Shown one piece after another: positions 12,566-25,639 of a stretch of 32,500 nt of DNA. Origin of the DNA: Botryococcus braunii (Eukaryota; Chlorophyta; Trebouxiophyceae); contig KV908433.1 of assembly GCA_002005505.1 (NCBI GenBank), positions 322,823-355,322 on the forward strand. The letters run 5' to 3'. A program made the position numbers and the translations under genes. Numbering within the stretch: the stretch's first letter is position 1; every line of letters begins with the position of its first letter. The notes under the pieces are model-generated. The model searched no databases. It was not told where the DNA came from and saw only the letters and a list, made by a program, of their open reading frames with translations.

Positions 12566-13995
12566 GACTTTAACCCCCCTTCAAAATCAAAAAGCTATCT
12601 TGTGCGAAATCCCGTAAGCCTAGGGCTTGGGAGAGAACACCGACCAATGGGGTAGGTTGCAAAACCCAAGGTCGAATGTTTAACCAAACTTGGCTTATGA
12701 CCGATTAAATACTTGCAATTACAATAGTAAAGAACAACTTTGAACTGAAATATAATGGTGAATTGATAACCCTCTCAACTAGAACACTCTCTCTTGCTCA
12801 TGTGAATTTTGGGCTCGAAATTGAGATAGACTGTCACCCTTGACCAGCAGGCGGGGCCGGCTTTTTTGGGGGACGGACGTCCATTGCCAATGTAAACCCT
12901 TTGCCGACCTGAGCCCTCCCAAGAGTTACTACGTTTGCGCTGAAACTAGGATTGCCGACAATTTGTTTTTGACGGTCACCAAGCACCGGTGGTACTTTAA
13001 GGTTATGATGATTTTTAGAGCACGAAAGCACTCTCATTCGCTTCCAGGACATACAAGTCTCACGTGAGCGTCCAAGCTCACTCACATATATCGACTATAC
13101 TTCACATATATCAAGTATGTACTTGACGGATATTCGGAAGTACTTTGGAAGTCAACAGGCTTAATTGCAAGGAGCCACATAGGTACGTTTAAACCAAGCG
13201 TTTGAATTCTAGGGGGATCCAAGAACGAGCTACGATAGTTTCTAACAAGCCTTTTCTTTGCGTTACCTGATATTGCGTTGTTATCTGGTGCTACGACCGC
13301 GTCGGCCCACAGTCCTTGCCGAAGTTATAAACGGGGAGTTCAATACATTTACTCAGGCAACTTATTAACTTCGAATATAAGTCAAGTCTTGAGATGTGCG
13401 CAAAGCTAGCTGGGTGAAGCTGTGTGTTCGAACATATGCAAAGAACGGCACTGCCCAAGCGTTAAGCCCTGACGTATGCAGGCCTTTTGTGCCCCACACA
13501 AGTGTCTCTACAAAATGCCCTACAGCTCGTCCTCGGTTCCAATCTATTCTGCTACCTCAATTGTTGCTAATATCAAGGCTTTACCACTGTTAAGAGTGAT
13601 GCGCATCTACTGAATGATGCCGCAAGTCCGGAAACGACCGTTGATAGCTTAGTGATGAATTTAGTAATATAGGCTAGCACGCACACGACCTTTTTAAAAC
13701 GTACACGCACACGCACATCATTCCCGCATCACTGATTTAGTATGGCTGAGCCAAGAATATTTTACTGATCTTTATTATAAACGCCGAACATAGTTTGGGA
13801 AGCAACTATCACCTTCTGACAAACCGCTGTTTGGAAACCTGAATCCCCTCTATCGAGAGCCTGTAACTCAGTCGGTACACGTTCATTCCATATACATGCA
13901 TGAAGAATACCTCTTCACGGGTAGGTGAAGTGACGAGCTACTTTAGTCCTCCTTTCTTAAGGGCCCACGTACTTGTTGACAGCGAAATACGATCA
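12566..13995. other. Unique sequence without a supported gene
   Basis: Short frames occur at 12840-13085 on both strands, without recognisable motifs. Repeated TCACATATATC/TATATCAAGTA words lie around 13084-13125. The missing 5' exon of the F-box gene may be here, but I cannot place it. Confidence 0.45.
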
Positions 13996-13999
13996 CACA

Positions 14000-15045
<1,046 letters not shown>

Positions 15046-16435
15046 CCTTCTCTTCGTTCTCTTTCTCCCTCTCCCCCATTCCCCCTCCACTTGTCTAGAC
15101 TTATCAAAGCAGCAAGCATGATTCTCGAGAGCTCGGGATCCCTCAAGTTTTACTTTCACAGAAAACATGCAGCGAGCCTTACAACATTATTATGTTTAAA
15201 TACAGATTATCAGATAATCTACCCTGAATAATGGGCAGTAGAACCAGCATCTCACAGTTACAAGTATTAGAAACAATTGCCTGCACCAGTATCGTAGGCA
15301 TATTAGATACCTATACGATAAAGGTATGCATGCTACTTTCATCAAAGGTGTTTTGCATCCATAAAGCCAAAACTTTGGCTGCTGTCCACTATGCACCATG
15401 CATACGTATTATACATGACATAGCGCAATGTTCTGTATAACTAACATGCTAGCATTCCACCTGCCGGCAGATGAAATATCATGCACATCGCACAAGAGTG
15501 GCCCTTGCTAGGTAGCAGCTGTACAGCTGAACATGTGTAATGCACCTTTTCAAAATCAGCTGCCACGTGATCTAAAAATGCAATATCGGCTGTGATTCTG
15601 CAACTCTTATTCGGCGGCAGCCACTACAGTGTAGCTACCGGCAATGGACGTTGCAGCAAGGTTCAAAAATGTAAGGCAGGAGAGCCAAGCTAGCTTAATG
15701 ATCAAACCCACACACCGGTGTGCAAGTCCCCGAAGGCAGTCCCGTTGTGCTACACCAAGAACACTTTAAAGTTTTAAAATCTGTAAGCTTTCGCAGCCTC
15801 TAACACACATGGGTACTTTTGGGTGCTTCGACCTGCAAGCACAATCACTTTGCATGTAGCAGACGCCTCGACCAGCATAGGCTACTGCCAACTGCATATC
15901 TAGACTTTCCCAGGGCGCATGACGACGCGATTGCTTGCGTGTGCTCGCAATTGGAAGAAAAGACCGTTAACTTCCGGTATATGGAAGATGCGTATGAGTG
16001 TCAGGGCCCCCAAGAAGTGCGGATGCATATAAATGCCGTTGCCCTCGGTCAGGCAAGCGCCTGTCAACATCAAGACATTAAGGATGTGTTGCACGTTACT
16101 ATATTCACGATACAATATTCAAATATGGATACATCTGATCGAAGCTAAGTTAGCTTTGATCAAATTATTCAGATTTGGATATCCTTTCACGGCACATATT
16201 GTGAGATACGGCGGTCTAGAAAGTATGGAATGAGATGCTGAAAATGAGATACATTGTTCTGCAACGTTGCGCATAAATGGAATCCACACCAGCGCTGTAC
16301 AGCTGGACTTACAAGTGATTTAATCACCACTACTTAGGCAGCGATCTGCGAGGGTAGCGCAGCATCAGAATCCGCTGTGGGGGGTGCCTGGGATGCCTGA
16401 CCCAAAACCATCCCCAGCGTGTTTTGTTAGTATCC
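15046..16435. other. Unique sequence apart from the tRNA-like element
   Basis: No exon that I can defend. A 13-bp-arm hairpin TGATCGAAGCTAAG / TTAGCTTTGATCA lies at about 16136-16162. An open frame at 15819-16148 on the plus strand has no recognisable motif. Confidence 0.45.
15687..15759 (-). ncRNA. tRNA-like sequence, probable SINE head (pol III A and B boxes)
   Basis: On the minus strand TAGCACAACGGG (15752-15741) matches the pol III A box (TRGYNNARNGG). GGTTTGATCAT (15708-15698) matches the B box (GGTTCRANNCC, one or two differences). The two starts are 44 nt apart, the spacing of a tRNA. The acceptor stem does not pair well and the D stem pairs only partly, so this is not a working tRNA but a tRNA-derived remnant, most simply a SINE head. 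Confidence 0.45.
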
Positions 16436-16436
16436 C

Positions 16437-16521
<85 letters not shown>

Positions 16522-16526
16522 CCACA

Positions 16527-16581
<55 letters not shown>

Positions 16582-16615
16582 CCACACGCGCGGGCGCGCG
16601 CGCACACACACACAT

Positions 16616-16698
<83 letters not shown>
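16437..16698. repeat. (CA)n microsatellite array
   Basis: About 260 bp of CA, interrupted by CCCCCACACACCC at 16519 and by GCGCGGGCGCGCGCG at 16587. A second mixed CA/GT/CG block follows at 16840-16975, including GTGTGTGCGCGCGCCCGCGC. Confidence 0.93.
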
Positions 16699-16699
<1 letters not shown>

Positions 16700-16752
16700 C
16701 ACATGCACGTGCACGCGCACACGCACGCATGGAGACTCGGACCCTCACACGC

Positions 16753-16812
16753 ATAAACACAGTATTTCTGGTGTGCGGTTAGGATAAGCTTCACTCTTGA
16801 TTCTAAACACAA
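16753..16812 (-). repeat. Copy 1 of a dispersed repeat shared with 28605-28665
   Basis: The minus strand contains AAGAGTGAAGCTTATCCTAA followed by CCGCACACCAGAAAT. The plus strand at about 28618 contains AAGAGTAAAGCTTATCCTAA followed by GCGCACAACAGAAAT. About 42 of 48 positions agree. Both copies adjoin long microsatellites. Nature unknown; possibly the end of a retroelement family. Confidence 0.6.
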
Positions 16813-16974
16813 TGTTACAAACGCACGCATGCATACTCACACCCCCCCCCGTACACACACATATGCACAGGTCCGCAAATAGACACACCGACACTCACAC
16901 ACGTGTGTAGGTGTGTGTGTGTGCGCGCGCCCGCGCGCGCACGGGTGTGCCTGTGTGCTTGCGCGCACGTACAT

Positions 16975-17395
16975 GTTATCCGGGATTTATTGTGGACAAC
17001 ATAGGGAACAGGCCGAGACTTATTCCATGATCATGTGATGATACCCTCCCCTTGTTCGTCCGGTTAGATTTTGAAAGAATGTGACCACGGTGGGGCCAGG
17101 ATGGGGTCAACAAAATAAAAACAAAAAGAAAAGAGCCAACCTGGCTCGTGCATGAAGCTGACCAGCGGTACGTATAGGCAGCCTGCGGGTCCCCTGCTGA
17201 CAAAGCATGGCAGATACCTGTACACAATACAGAAACGTTTGTTCCTTTCTGCCTAGAGAAGCTGATGTACAAGGAAAATCAAATCTCTGGTGCAATGCGT
17301 GTTGGGACAGGGTCTGTCGGACCCAGCAGCATTTATTTGGCAGGTGCCAAACGCCCACACCTTGCCGGACTACCCAACGTCAGAGAATAAATTGG
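16975..17395. other. Spacer; no supported gene
   Basis: A minus-strand frame reads QTFLYCVQVSAML followed by a donor-like CAG|GTATCT. It resembles the PAN signature only in the FLYC word and lacks the preceding C-x-x-x-C, so it is not annotated as an exon. A 19-G run occupies 17394-17412. Confidence 0.4.
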
Positions 17396-17507
17396 GGGGG
17401 GGGGGGGGGGGATGAACTCAACCAACGACAACAAGAGAAAAACAATGGCAACAACACAATTGCATCAGCGAGACACAGCACACATCGGCTTCTGAAGTAC
17501 AACTCAT

Positions 17508-17558
17508 ACACACGCACACAGACACACACAGAGACACACACACACACACACACACACA

Positions 17559-17607
<49 letters not shown>
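17508..17607. repeat. (CA)n microsatellite
   Basis: About 100 bp of CA with CAGACACA interruptions at 17519-17535 and 17559. Confidence 0.95.
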
Positions 17608-17608
<1 letters not shown>

Positions 17609-17684
17609 ATCTGCATGAGTACGCTTGGCCCAGCGATTAGGAGGGGTCGTGGAATGGAACAAGATGAGGGGAGGGTCCTCGTAC

Positions 17685-17777
17685 CGACGGTGACCCCCAC
17701 GAGAGGGGATGCGTCATTGGACGGTTTGGGGTCATGTGGAACGTGACTCAGCAGGCACGCGGTTTCCAGCGCAGGCT
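17685..17777 (-). CDS. PAN/Apple-like module, second-half exon (copy B)
   Basis: The exon reads PALETACLLSHVPHDP and ends VGVTVG. It is paralogous to the exon at 25380-25484: both start after AG with AG as first bases (phase 1), carry E-T-A-C-x-L-S, end in G-V-T-V-G and leave through a G|GTA donor in phase 1. Between the copies, the shared codons differ mostly at third positions (ACA/ACC, TGT/TGC, AGC/AGT, ACT/ACC), and length differs by 12 nt, exactly four codons. This pattern suggests that both have been under protein-level selection. In algal PAN-like domains a C-x-L segment follows the C-x-V-F-x-Y-C half, so I infer this is the second half of the module. The nearest first-half exons upstream (18745-19045) are decayed, so this exon may belong to a damaged or differently spliced gene. 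Confidence 0.5.
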
Positions 17778-17874
17778 CTTCAAAACGCAATTCCCAACTC
17801 AACGGTTCAATGCATACGCGCTCTTGTCAAACTGCTTCATTAGCACTTTGCATGATATTCCATGCTTGTGCACA

Positions 17875-18093
17875 CTATACTGTATATGAGCTGCCCAAGA
17901 TAATCTTGAACGGCTGGTTCCTTGTAAGTGTTCCACCTAAAGACCCGCTTGAAAAGTAGCAGAAAACATGTTTCAGAACACTCAGCTCAACTGTAGGTTT
18001 GAAGAGGGACTGCAGGTCTTCCGGGATCCTATCCATCCTTGCAGAAAGATAACCCCACACCCTCCCCCCTAGAAGCTGGACAAGGAAAAGCAA
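17875..18093 (-). CDS. Possible exon of unknown function
   Basis: After TTTCCTTGTCCAG (acceptor-like, ending near 18077) the minus strand stays open for about 65 codons, reading RMDRIPEDLQSLFKP and then LSVLKHVFCYFSSGS. The composition looks protein-like and it lies between the PAN exon array and the copy B exon on the same strand. I recognise no family. It could equally be chance open sequence. Confidence 0.22.
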   Translation of the reverse strand: MLFLVQLLGGRVWGYLSARMDRIPEDLQSLFKPTVELSVLKHVFCYFSSGSLGGTLTRNQPFKIILGSSYTV

Positions 18094-18299
18094 AGAAGGG
18101 AAACATTACAAAACTGCTGACCAATACCGGCAGCTGCACAGAAACGGTGCACTACTCATGCAACTGTGGGGATGGATTTGACCATGCAGAATATGGTCAG
18201 AAAGCCATTAAAATATGACTGCTGTCGGTGCTAATTTAAGCACAACAAGAGACTGGACAGGTAAGTAAGATACGTGCTGTGATTCTAGGCTTCCCCAAA

Positions 18300-18520
18300 A
18301 TGTGCGGAAAAATGTTGCAGGACTTGCAACATTTTGCAGTACTAGCAACGAAATATTGCGGCATTTGCAAGGAGGAACATTGCAGTAGTTGCAGTACTTG
18401 CAAGGAAACATTGCAATACTTGCAAGGACCAACATTACAGTACTTGCAGCAAATATTGCAGTACTTGCAAGGAGGAACATTGCAGTACTTGCAGTATTTG
18501 TAAGACGGAAAATTGCAGGA
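18300..18520. repeat. TTGCAGTACTTGCAAGGA minisatellite
   Basis: Irregular tandem copies of words such as ATTGCAGTACTTGCAAGGA and GGAACATTGCAGTAC run for about 200 bp, with unit lengths alternating between roughly 16 and 33 bp. The minus strand frame reads repeated CKYCNV units. Without splice signals or a start I treat it as a repeat, not a gene. Confidence 0.8.
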
Positions 18521-18744
18521 CATGCATGGATAATTATGGCCTAGTAGGCGTTAAATTGCAGTAAGGCCTTGAAAAGGTCGTCTGCTATTGATTTGCAGCA
18601 GGTCTTGGATTATGCGCCTAGTTTTGAAAGTATGAAAGCCAGGAGAAGAAAAGCGGGGGTCTTTAATGGATTGGTCAGGGTCTCCAGAGGAAATACTAGG
18701 GTCTTACAGAAAGTCAACAGTTACCTTTTGCAAATGGGCTGTAC

Positions 18745-18824
18745 CTTCAGCTACAGCGCACGCCGCGGCCGTACAGGAACACACTGCCATCTGGTGTCCA
18801 AATGCATTTGGCAGCACACCCGTC
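18745..18824 (-). pseudogene. Decayed PAN/Apple-like first-half exon, tandem copy 1
   Basis: After a good acceptor (ACATTTTTGTAG, ending 18825) the frame starts DGCAAKCIWTPDGSVFLYG. The intact exons at 25912-25999 and 32162-32249 also start D-x-C-A-x-x-C and contain V-F-L-Y-C. Here the third Cys (before x-V-F) is Gly and the Cys after FLY is also Gly. The copy is 80 nt instead of 88, which breaks the frame and gives a stop (TGA) before the retained G|GTACAG donor. Hence a pseudo-exon. Confidence 0.6.
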
Positions 18825-18846
18825 CTACAAAAATGTCCCCAGTAAC

Positions 18847-18933
18847 CCTGAATTAGCCAGAGACTACTTCAACTTTGCAGTACAGGAACACTTTGCATTT
18901 TGGTGTCGGTTTGCAACTGGTAGTACACCTATC
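18847..18933 (-). pseudogene. Decayed PAN/Apple-like first-half exon, tandem copy 2
   Basis: The frame reads DRCTTSCKPTPKCKVFLYC, keeping all four cysteines of the signature. However, the acceptor position is CTG instead of CAG, and a stop follows ten codons after the motif starts to degrade (VEVVSG then TAA). It starts 109 bp upstream (transcript sense) of copy 1. The motif is intact but the exon looks unspliceable. Confidence 0.6.
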
Positions 18934-18954
18934 CAGATTTCTTTCCTCAGAACG

Positions 18955-19045
18955 CCTGAAACATCTAGAAAGAAAGAAGCCAAAATTGCAGTAGAGCAAC
19001 ACACTGAAGTTTGCTGATTCTGAAATTCTCAGCCACACTGCATGC
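18955..19045 (-). pseudogene. Decayed PAN/Apple-like first-half exon, tandem copy 3
   Basis: The word CAGTGTGTTGCTCTACTGCAA corresponds to CAGTGTGTTCCTGTAC of copy 1 and encodes SVLLYCN (CAGTGTGTTG plus CTCTACTGCAA, plus strand equivalent at 18987-19007). It lies 111 bp from the same word in copy 2. The cysteines preceding the motif are lost. This is the most diverged of the three tandem copies. Confidence 0.4.
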
Positions 19046-19059
19046 GAACACATGACTTA

Positions 19060-19670
19060 AAAAGGACAGGACACTGGATTGAGTAGTTGAAAATGGACCC
19101 TGCAGCAGGCATGGGGCCCCACCAGCCCCAACGCCGCAGCACCTGGCGGACTCGGTAGACGCTCACGAAGGTTCCCTGCCGCTGCCCAGACCAGTGATAC
19201 AGTAGAAACAGTCAAGGATGCGAAAACAATGATTACAGATTGTTTGGGCTCCATCTCAGTACCCGTCCAGTCCGGCCCGGTCCTTCCTCTGCCAAAGCCT
19301 TATTCCATCCTTCTCTAAGTGTGTCCCCTCTCTCCATCGCCAATGCGCCTTGTAAAGTAAGGGGTTACTCCCTTGGCGCGTGAAGCAGCCACTTCTTGGC
19401 GTGGAGGACCATAACTCACGAAGGGACCTTTATGGACGTCCAAACCCTCGTGTTCTGCTCCATTTCCTATAACACGCGGCTATTCCTTTTACACCAGAAT
19501 TTAAATCGTTCAATAAGTAGATACACCTGGTCAGCTGAACTGCTGGTCTACAGAATAGGCCTATGTGTGGTTACTGCAGATCAACAAGGTGGACAGGGTA
19601 TTGTCTTCTGTGTCCTCTTCTCTAATCCCATGTGAGTTCATCCCCATGGCTCCCGCCTTGATTTGTTCTG
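19060..19670. other. Unique spacer, no supported gene
   Basis: Short frames exist on both strands, none with a recognisable motif or a convincing pair of splice sites. Confidence 0.45.
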
Positions 19671-19673
19671 TTT

Positions 19674-20062
<389 letters not shown>

Positions 20063-20775
20063 CTCATGTTCTCAGCACTGCTGCATTTGTTGAGAATATA
20101 GTTATCAGCCAAAGTGGGGTAGGTCTGTATCATTGTGGATCTGGGTTTTACTTTGTGGGAAACCCAGATGACCTGATGACATGGGCCGAGTCCCCTGTTG
20201 CCAGAGCTTCTATGGTCAAACCCTAGGGTTTGCACTGAGGGTCAGCGCATCTGATATATCGGTCCTACCTCCTAGTACAGGTTTGTCACTACATTGATCT
20301 GGAGGAGGACCCACCGCGATTACTAGTGGTATCTTTGCAAGCCTTGAATGGCGCCTTTTCGCCTACAGAGATGTGCCGCCATCAGCAACATGTATGCCAA
20401 CCTCCAGCACATGCATCTTCTGATGTTTGCCTGCACATGTTTGGGCAGCCAGTTTTCCCCACTGCGATATCCGACCAAACTATGGCCTAGCACGGCCCAG
20501 GTGATAGATGTTCAAGAAAAAGATATTTCAAATGACAAAATCTGCAGTAAGACTTCTAGAAACTAGAGACGAGGAGCGCCAGGCCGGACCTCAATCTGTC
20601 TCGTGGTCGTCCTCGTTTACTCCAAAGGCACAGTGGATATGATAAATAAGGGGTTACCATAGCAGACAAGCTTAAAATAGACGTTGTGATGCAAACGCCT
20701 GACAGGTGAGCGTCGTACTTTCGTATCGGAGGTGTTTGCGCATGGAAAGCGTCGGAAGTAATTTTGCTGAGATGT
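20063..20775. other. Unique spacer, no supported gene
   Basis: Nothing recognisable. It contains the inverted word GGGTTTTACTTTGTGGGAAACCC near 20141-20164. It ends at the target duplication of the hAT-type element. Confidence 0.45.
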
Positions 20776-20783
20776 GCCACGAG
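20776..20783. repeat. 8-bp target site duplication (left)
   Basis: GCCACGAG immediately before the left terminus; identical to 21840-21847. Confidence 0.85.
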
Positions 20784-21839
<1,056 letters not shown>

Positions 21840-21847
21840 GCCACGAG
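21840..21847. repeat. 8-bp target site duplication (right)
   Basis: GCCACGAG immediately after the right terminus; identical to 20776-20783. Confidence 0.85.
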
Positions 21848-21919
21848 CATCTAACGTGATTTGAAATGTTTCATTTATCCGCGATCCGATCATTCCCTGA
21901 AATTCATTGTGAATCATAT

Positions 21920-22085
21920 GTCCACAATCCGATCGAGCCCTGGACTTTTATTATGAATGACGATGAAACATCAGTGCTGATCGGAACGATTGATGGACTT
22001 TCATTATGAACAACGATGAAACATCAGTGGTGATCGGAACGATTGATGGACTTTCACTATTATTGTGAATCACGGGAAGAAGTTA
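21920..22085. repeat. ~53-bp tandem repeat
   Basis: GATGAAACATCAGTGCTGATC begins at 21962 and again at 22015 (GATGAAACATCAGTGGTGATC), a 53-bp period. TGGACTTTYATTATGAA words mark a third, decayed unit before 21960. It lies just outside the hAT-type insertion. Confidence 0.8.
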
Positions 22086-22310
22086 CATTTGTCCATCACG
22101 GGAAACATCAGAGATTTCCGACGATCAGGACTCCTGAATCAGGACAAAATGGAAGGGTTGCAGTCTATACAGTAGCTGAAAGCACCTTACTTTCATTTCT
22201 AAAAAGCATACAAGGTGAAGTTCAGGAGCCAAAGGAGCACGGGCTTCAAGTAAGCTCAAACTTTCCCATAACGTCATGTGGGAATTCCCAAAACAAATGA
22301 TCATAAATCT

Positions 22311-22487
22311 GGTGATCATAGTTGGGCGGCTAGGCTTACTGGAGTCCCTCCAGTGGAGGGTCTGTACCAGGCATGCACACATGCTTTAAGCAATTGACAT
22401 TTAAGTTCGAATGTCAATCCTTTAAAGCATGTGTTGCATGCCAGGTACAGACCCTCCAGTAAGCCTAGCCGCCCAACTATGATCACC
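22311..22487. repeat. Near-perfect foldback, ~78-bp arms
   Basis: The left arm begins GGTGATCATAGTTGGGCGGC (22311) and the right arm ends with its exact reverse complement (to 22487). The arms continue almost perfectly inwards to GACATT / AATGTC around an 8-nt loop (22402-22409). The left arm has an additional 14-nt segment TCCCTCCAGTGGAG that looks like a small duplication. Weaker complementarity continues outwards to about 22297 and 22500. This is either a foldback/MITE element or a long hairpin precursor. Confidence 0.85.
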
Positions 22488-22499
22488 AAAATCATGATC

Positions 22500-23799
22500 A
22501 ACTGTTCAGATTCACGAGGTTTGGTATTCCCGAAAATCGGGACGTTGGGACGAGCTCCCTCACTCGAGTACTCATGAGGGGTACCCATACCGGTGTGACT
22601 CACGTGAGTCCCATATGCATGAGGAGTGGGATTACAGCGAGTACCATTATGTACACCTGCATGAGGAGTGGGATCAAAGAGGAAAATATTTACAAAGTAC
22701 ATTCTTTGTATCAAAAATTTGCCCGACCGCTTTGTTGAAAAGCCCTTTGAGATGCAGCAAGACGGTTAACAACGTTGTCAATGGCAGGGGCGCAAGGAGT
22801 CATTTGGCCCTGAAATTGAGTCAAACAACCAGGTTGGTCGAAATTTTATGTCTGCAATGCACTATGTCCTCCTCTATCCAACAGACGCGTGAGAAGCGGT
22901 ACACTGTTGTTTCAAGACTCCACTGCTGCTTACATAAGGCTGGTACGCACGCATGGTACCAACCTTATACGCTGGTACGCAAGATTGTCTCCCACAAGCG
23001 TGTGGCCAGCGTTCCACTGATATACCAAACTCCTCCAACGTTTCCTTTGGCTGCCAATATGAGAGAATGGATAATTCTGGGGGGTTAGGTCCCCCCAAGG
23101 CCTCATATACCAATACTGTAGTCCACGCAGGAATCTAGTGTTCTACTGAAATTAATATTGAACAAAATCAGCGGCTGCAAGAGTGAACCAGATTTCCCCT
23201 GCAGCAAATCTTCCAGAGGAGTTTCCAAACTGCCAATCATCCGCTACATGCTCTGGTCTCTCGATAACGTTCCAGCGTCAATTTCTTTTGCAGATAAGTT
23301 TAATGTGCTTTGGAACCAAAGAACAACTCCCTTCTTTGGATCTGAAAGGGTCGTAGACGTACGCCCCGGCATGTTTGGGACACACTACGACATGTCTTTC
23401 ACCATTTTTGAGACATATCTCATTTTGCACCTTCTTAAGCCAGTCGACAGGCTTGGAAAGGACTTCCACAAAGGTAGCAATCCTCACCCTGGTGATAGGC
23501 CTCAAGGGCTCAGCATGTCTCCTGCGATCAAGCCCTGTGTGGGGTCGCCCTGCTCCCAGGCACACCAAGCATAACAGGTCGTTTAGTAGCGTTCTCGCAT
23601 GCACACGGTTTCCACAAAAGTTTCCACCCCTTTCCATCCCTTTCTTCTCTTGACTTCCAAGACTTGAAAGTTGTCGATACAGAGTGGACTTAATTGTCTT
23701 GATAAAAATTCCTTATGCAAACTGAGAGCAGATGGCGGAAATCTCTCTCGGCTCCACCTCCTTGTTACTCACTCCCCTGCCTCTCTCTTCTTCCCCTTC

Positions 23800-23800
<1 letters not shown>
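22500..23800. other. Mostly unique region with ambiguous open frames
   Basis: The frame at 23158-23574 (+) is open for 138 codons, and an antisense frame at 23278-23637 (-) for about 119, the latter reading HVVVCPKHAGAYVYDPF. Neither matches a family I know and each may be the shadow of the other. GCATGAGGAGTGGGAT occurs twice, at about 22618 and 22660, and GCTGGTACGCA twice near 22939 and 22972. No firm gene call. Confidence 0.35.
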
Positions 23801-24120
<320 letters not shown>

Positions 24121-24590
24121 GTGTGGGGGGTGGGCAAGAGGCGCAAAGGCAGAGATCCTGCCTGCATTGGCCTGCATGTGTATGTTTGTACCATATGTGG
24201 GCGTGGTACGGAGAGATAAAGGAGTGGGAACTCCATCACCTGAACGGGTGTTTTTTGCTTACGGTAAGTGCTCACGGTACCAGCTTGGTTGGTTGCTGTA
24301 CGATCAAGGCCACAAGTCCCTGTATACAGATCTTGGATATCAATGATGACCCTTTATCTTTCAAAGTCGGTTCACTTGGCTAGAAAACAGTCATATTAAC
24401 TTGTCAACCCAACGATGGTGTATGTGAACAAGGGAAGATACCTACTGCTACAAATTTTATGCTTGCTCGTTTTTCCTGCACCAATAATGTTGTGGTGAAT
24501 TATGCTAATAGAATCTGAACCACAAATCCCTCTTCAGCTAACGATATCATTAATATCATTTATTTTCTGTATTTCCAACCCTGAAACGTC
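24121..24590. other. Unique spacer, no supported gene
   Basis: No exon or repeat that I can support. The open frames here continue from the flanking microsatellite. Confidence 0.45.
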
Positions 24591-24592
24591 CC

Positions 24593-24594
24593 CA

Positions 24595-24626
<32 letters not shown>

Positions 24627-24638
24627 CTCTTCTCTCTC

Positions 24639-24699
<61 letters not shown>

Positions 24700-24731
24700 T
24701 CCCCTCCCCTCTCCTTCCTCTCTCTCCTCTC

Positions 24732-24769
<38 letters not shown>

Positions 24770-24809
24770 CCCCCCCTCTCCCTCTCTCTCCCTCCTCTCT
24801 CCTCTCCTC

Positions 24810-24841
<32 letters not shown>

Positions 24842-24889
24842 CTCTCTCCTCCTCTCTCTCTCTCCCTCCTCTCTCCCTCCTCTCCCCCC

Positions 24890-24927
<38 letters not shown>

Positions 24928-24946
24928 CGCGCACCCACACACACAC

Positions 24947-24998
<52 letters not shown>

Positions 24999-25134
24999 CA
25001 CACATTCCCAAAGACACCCACCCATGCACACGGCGAACTCAGGAAGACACGCCGCACCCACACACACATGCACACACACACACACACACACACACACACC
25101 ACACACACACACACACACACAACAGACAGACACG

Positions 25135-25215
<81 letters not shown>
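24593..25215. repeat. (CT)n - poly-C - (CA)n array
   Basis: Interrupted CT/TCC blocks span 24593-24890, followed by a run of about 37 C at 24890-24926. Then (CA)n blocks lie at 24936-25006, 25058-25119 and 25139-25214, separated by short unique segments. Confidence 0.94.
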
Positions 25216-25216
<1 letters not shown>

Positions 25217-25379
25217 ACGTCAGGGGGCCAGTTATGTCAAACGATCATCAGGCTGCGGATTTGTTTTCATCAAAATGCCGAGCCTGATCATATTCAAGAA
25301 GTTCCTCTGTTCTGCGTCCCGACGTCGTAGAGCTAAGCTGAGTTTGCCTCCTGTAGCAGAGTTGGCAAGGGGCCCATAC

Positions 25380-25484
25380 CGACAGTGACTCCGGGGATGG
25401 GTTCCCCGCCATTGGTCATCGCGGCTTCCCCAGACAGGGACAAGGGGCCCCGGCTCAGCACACACGCTGTTTCCTTCCCCACCT
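25380..25484 (-). CDS. PAN/Apple-like module, second-half exon (copy A)
   Basis: The exon starts after GTCTCGCAG (AG at 25486-25485) and reads EVGKETACVLSRGPLSL when joined to the preceding PAN exon (its G plus AG gives the Glu). It ends PGVTV and the donor is G|GTATGG with GT at 25379-25378. The length of 105 nt gives phase 1 in and phase 1 out, exactly what the 88-nt PAN exon at 25912-25999 requires (phase 1 out). E-T-A-C-x-L-S corresponds to the C-x-L that follows C-x-V-F-x-Y-C in PAN/Apple-like modules. A paralogous copy lies at 17685-17777. Extracellular or lumenal binding is the usual role of such modules; the ligand is unknown. Confidence 0.58.
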
Positions 25485-25639
25485 CTGCGAGACGCAAACG
25501 ACCCAGGTTAGAAAACTACCAAGAATTACTTCACCTTGTCCTGGGAAGCATGCTTGGAGGCACCCTCTACATCCACAAGTACATGCTAGGGGAGGGCCAT
25601 GCTCATAGAGTTAACTCAACAGCCTAGCCCAGAAATCAA

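Noticed and set aside
12346..12655. Additional open frames on both strands opposite or overlapping the LINE fragment
   Set aside because: They are shadows of the 12183-12565 frame and have no independent motif.
15687..15759. Functional tRNA gene
   Set aside because: A and B boxes are present but the acceptor stem does not pair and the D stem only partly pairs.
17107..17358. Minus-strand frame with QTFLYC as a further PAN exon
   Set aside because: It has the FLYC word and a donor-like CAG|GTATCT, but no D-x-C-A-x-x-C before it and no acceptor at the expected 88-nt distance.
23158..23637. Overlapping plus (138 codons) and minus (119 codons) open frames as a gene
   Set aside because: Neither has a recognised domain, and I cannot tell which is the shadow; the frames also lack convincing borders.
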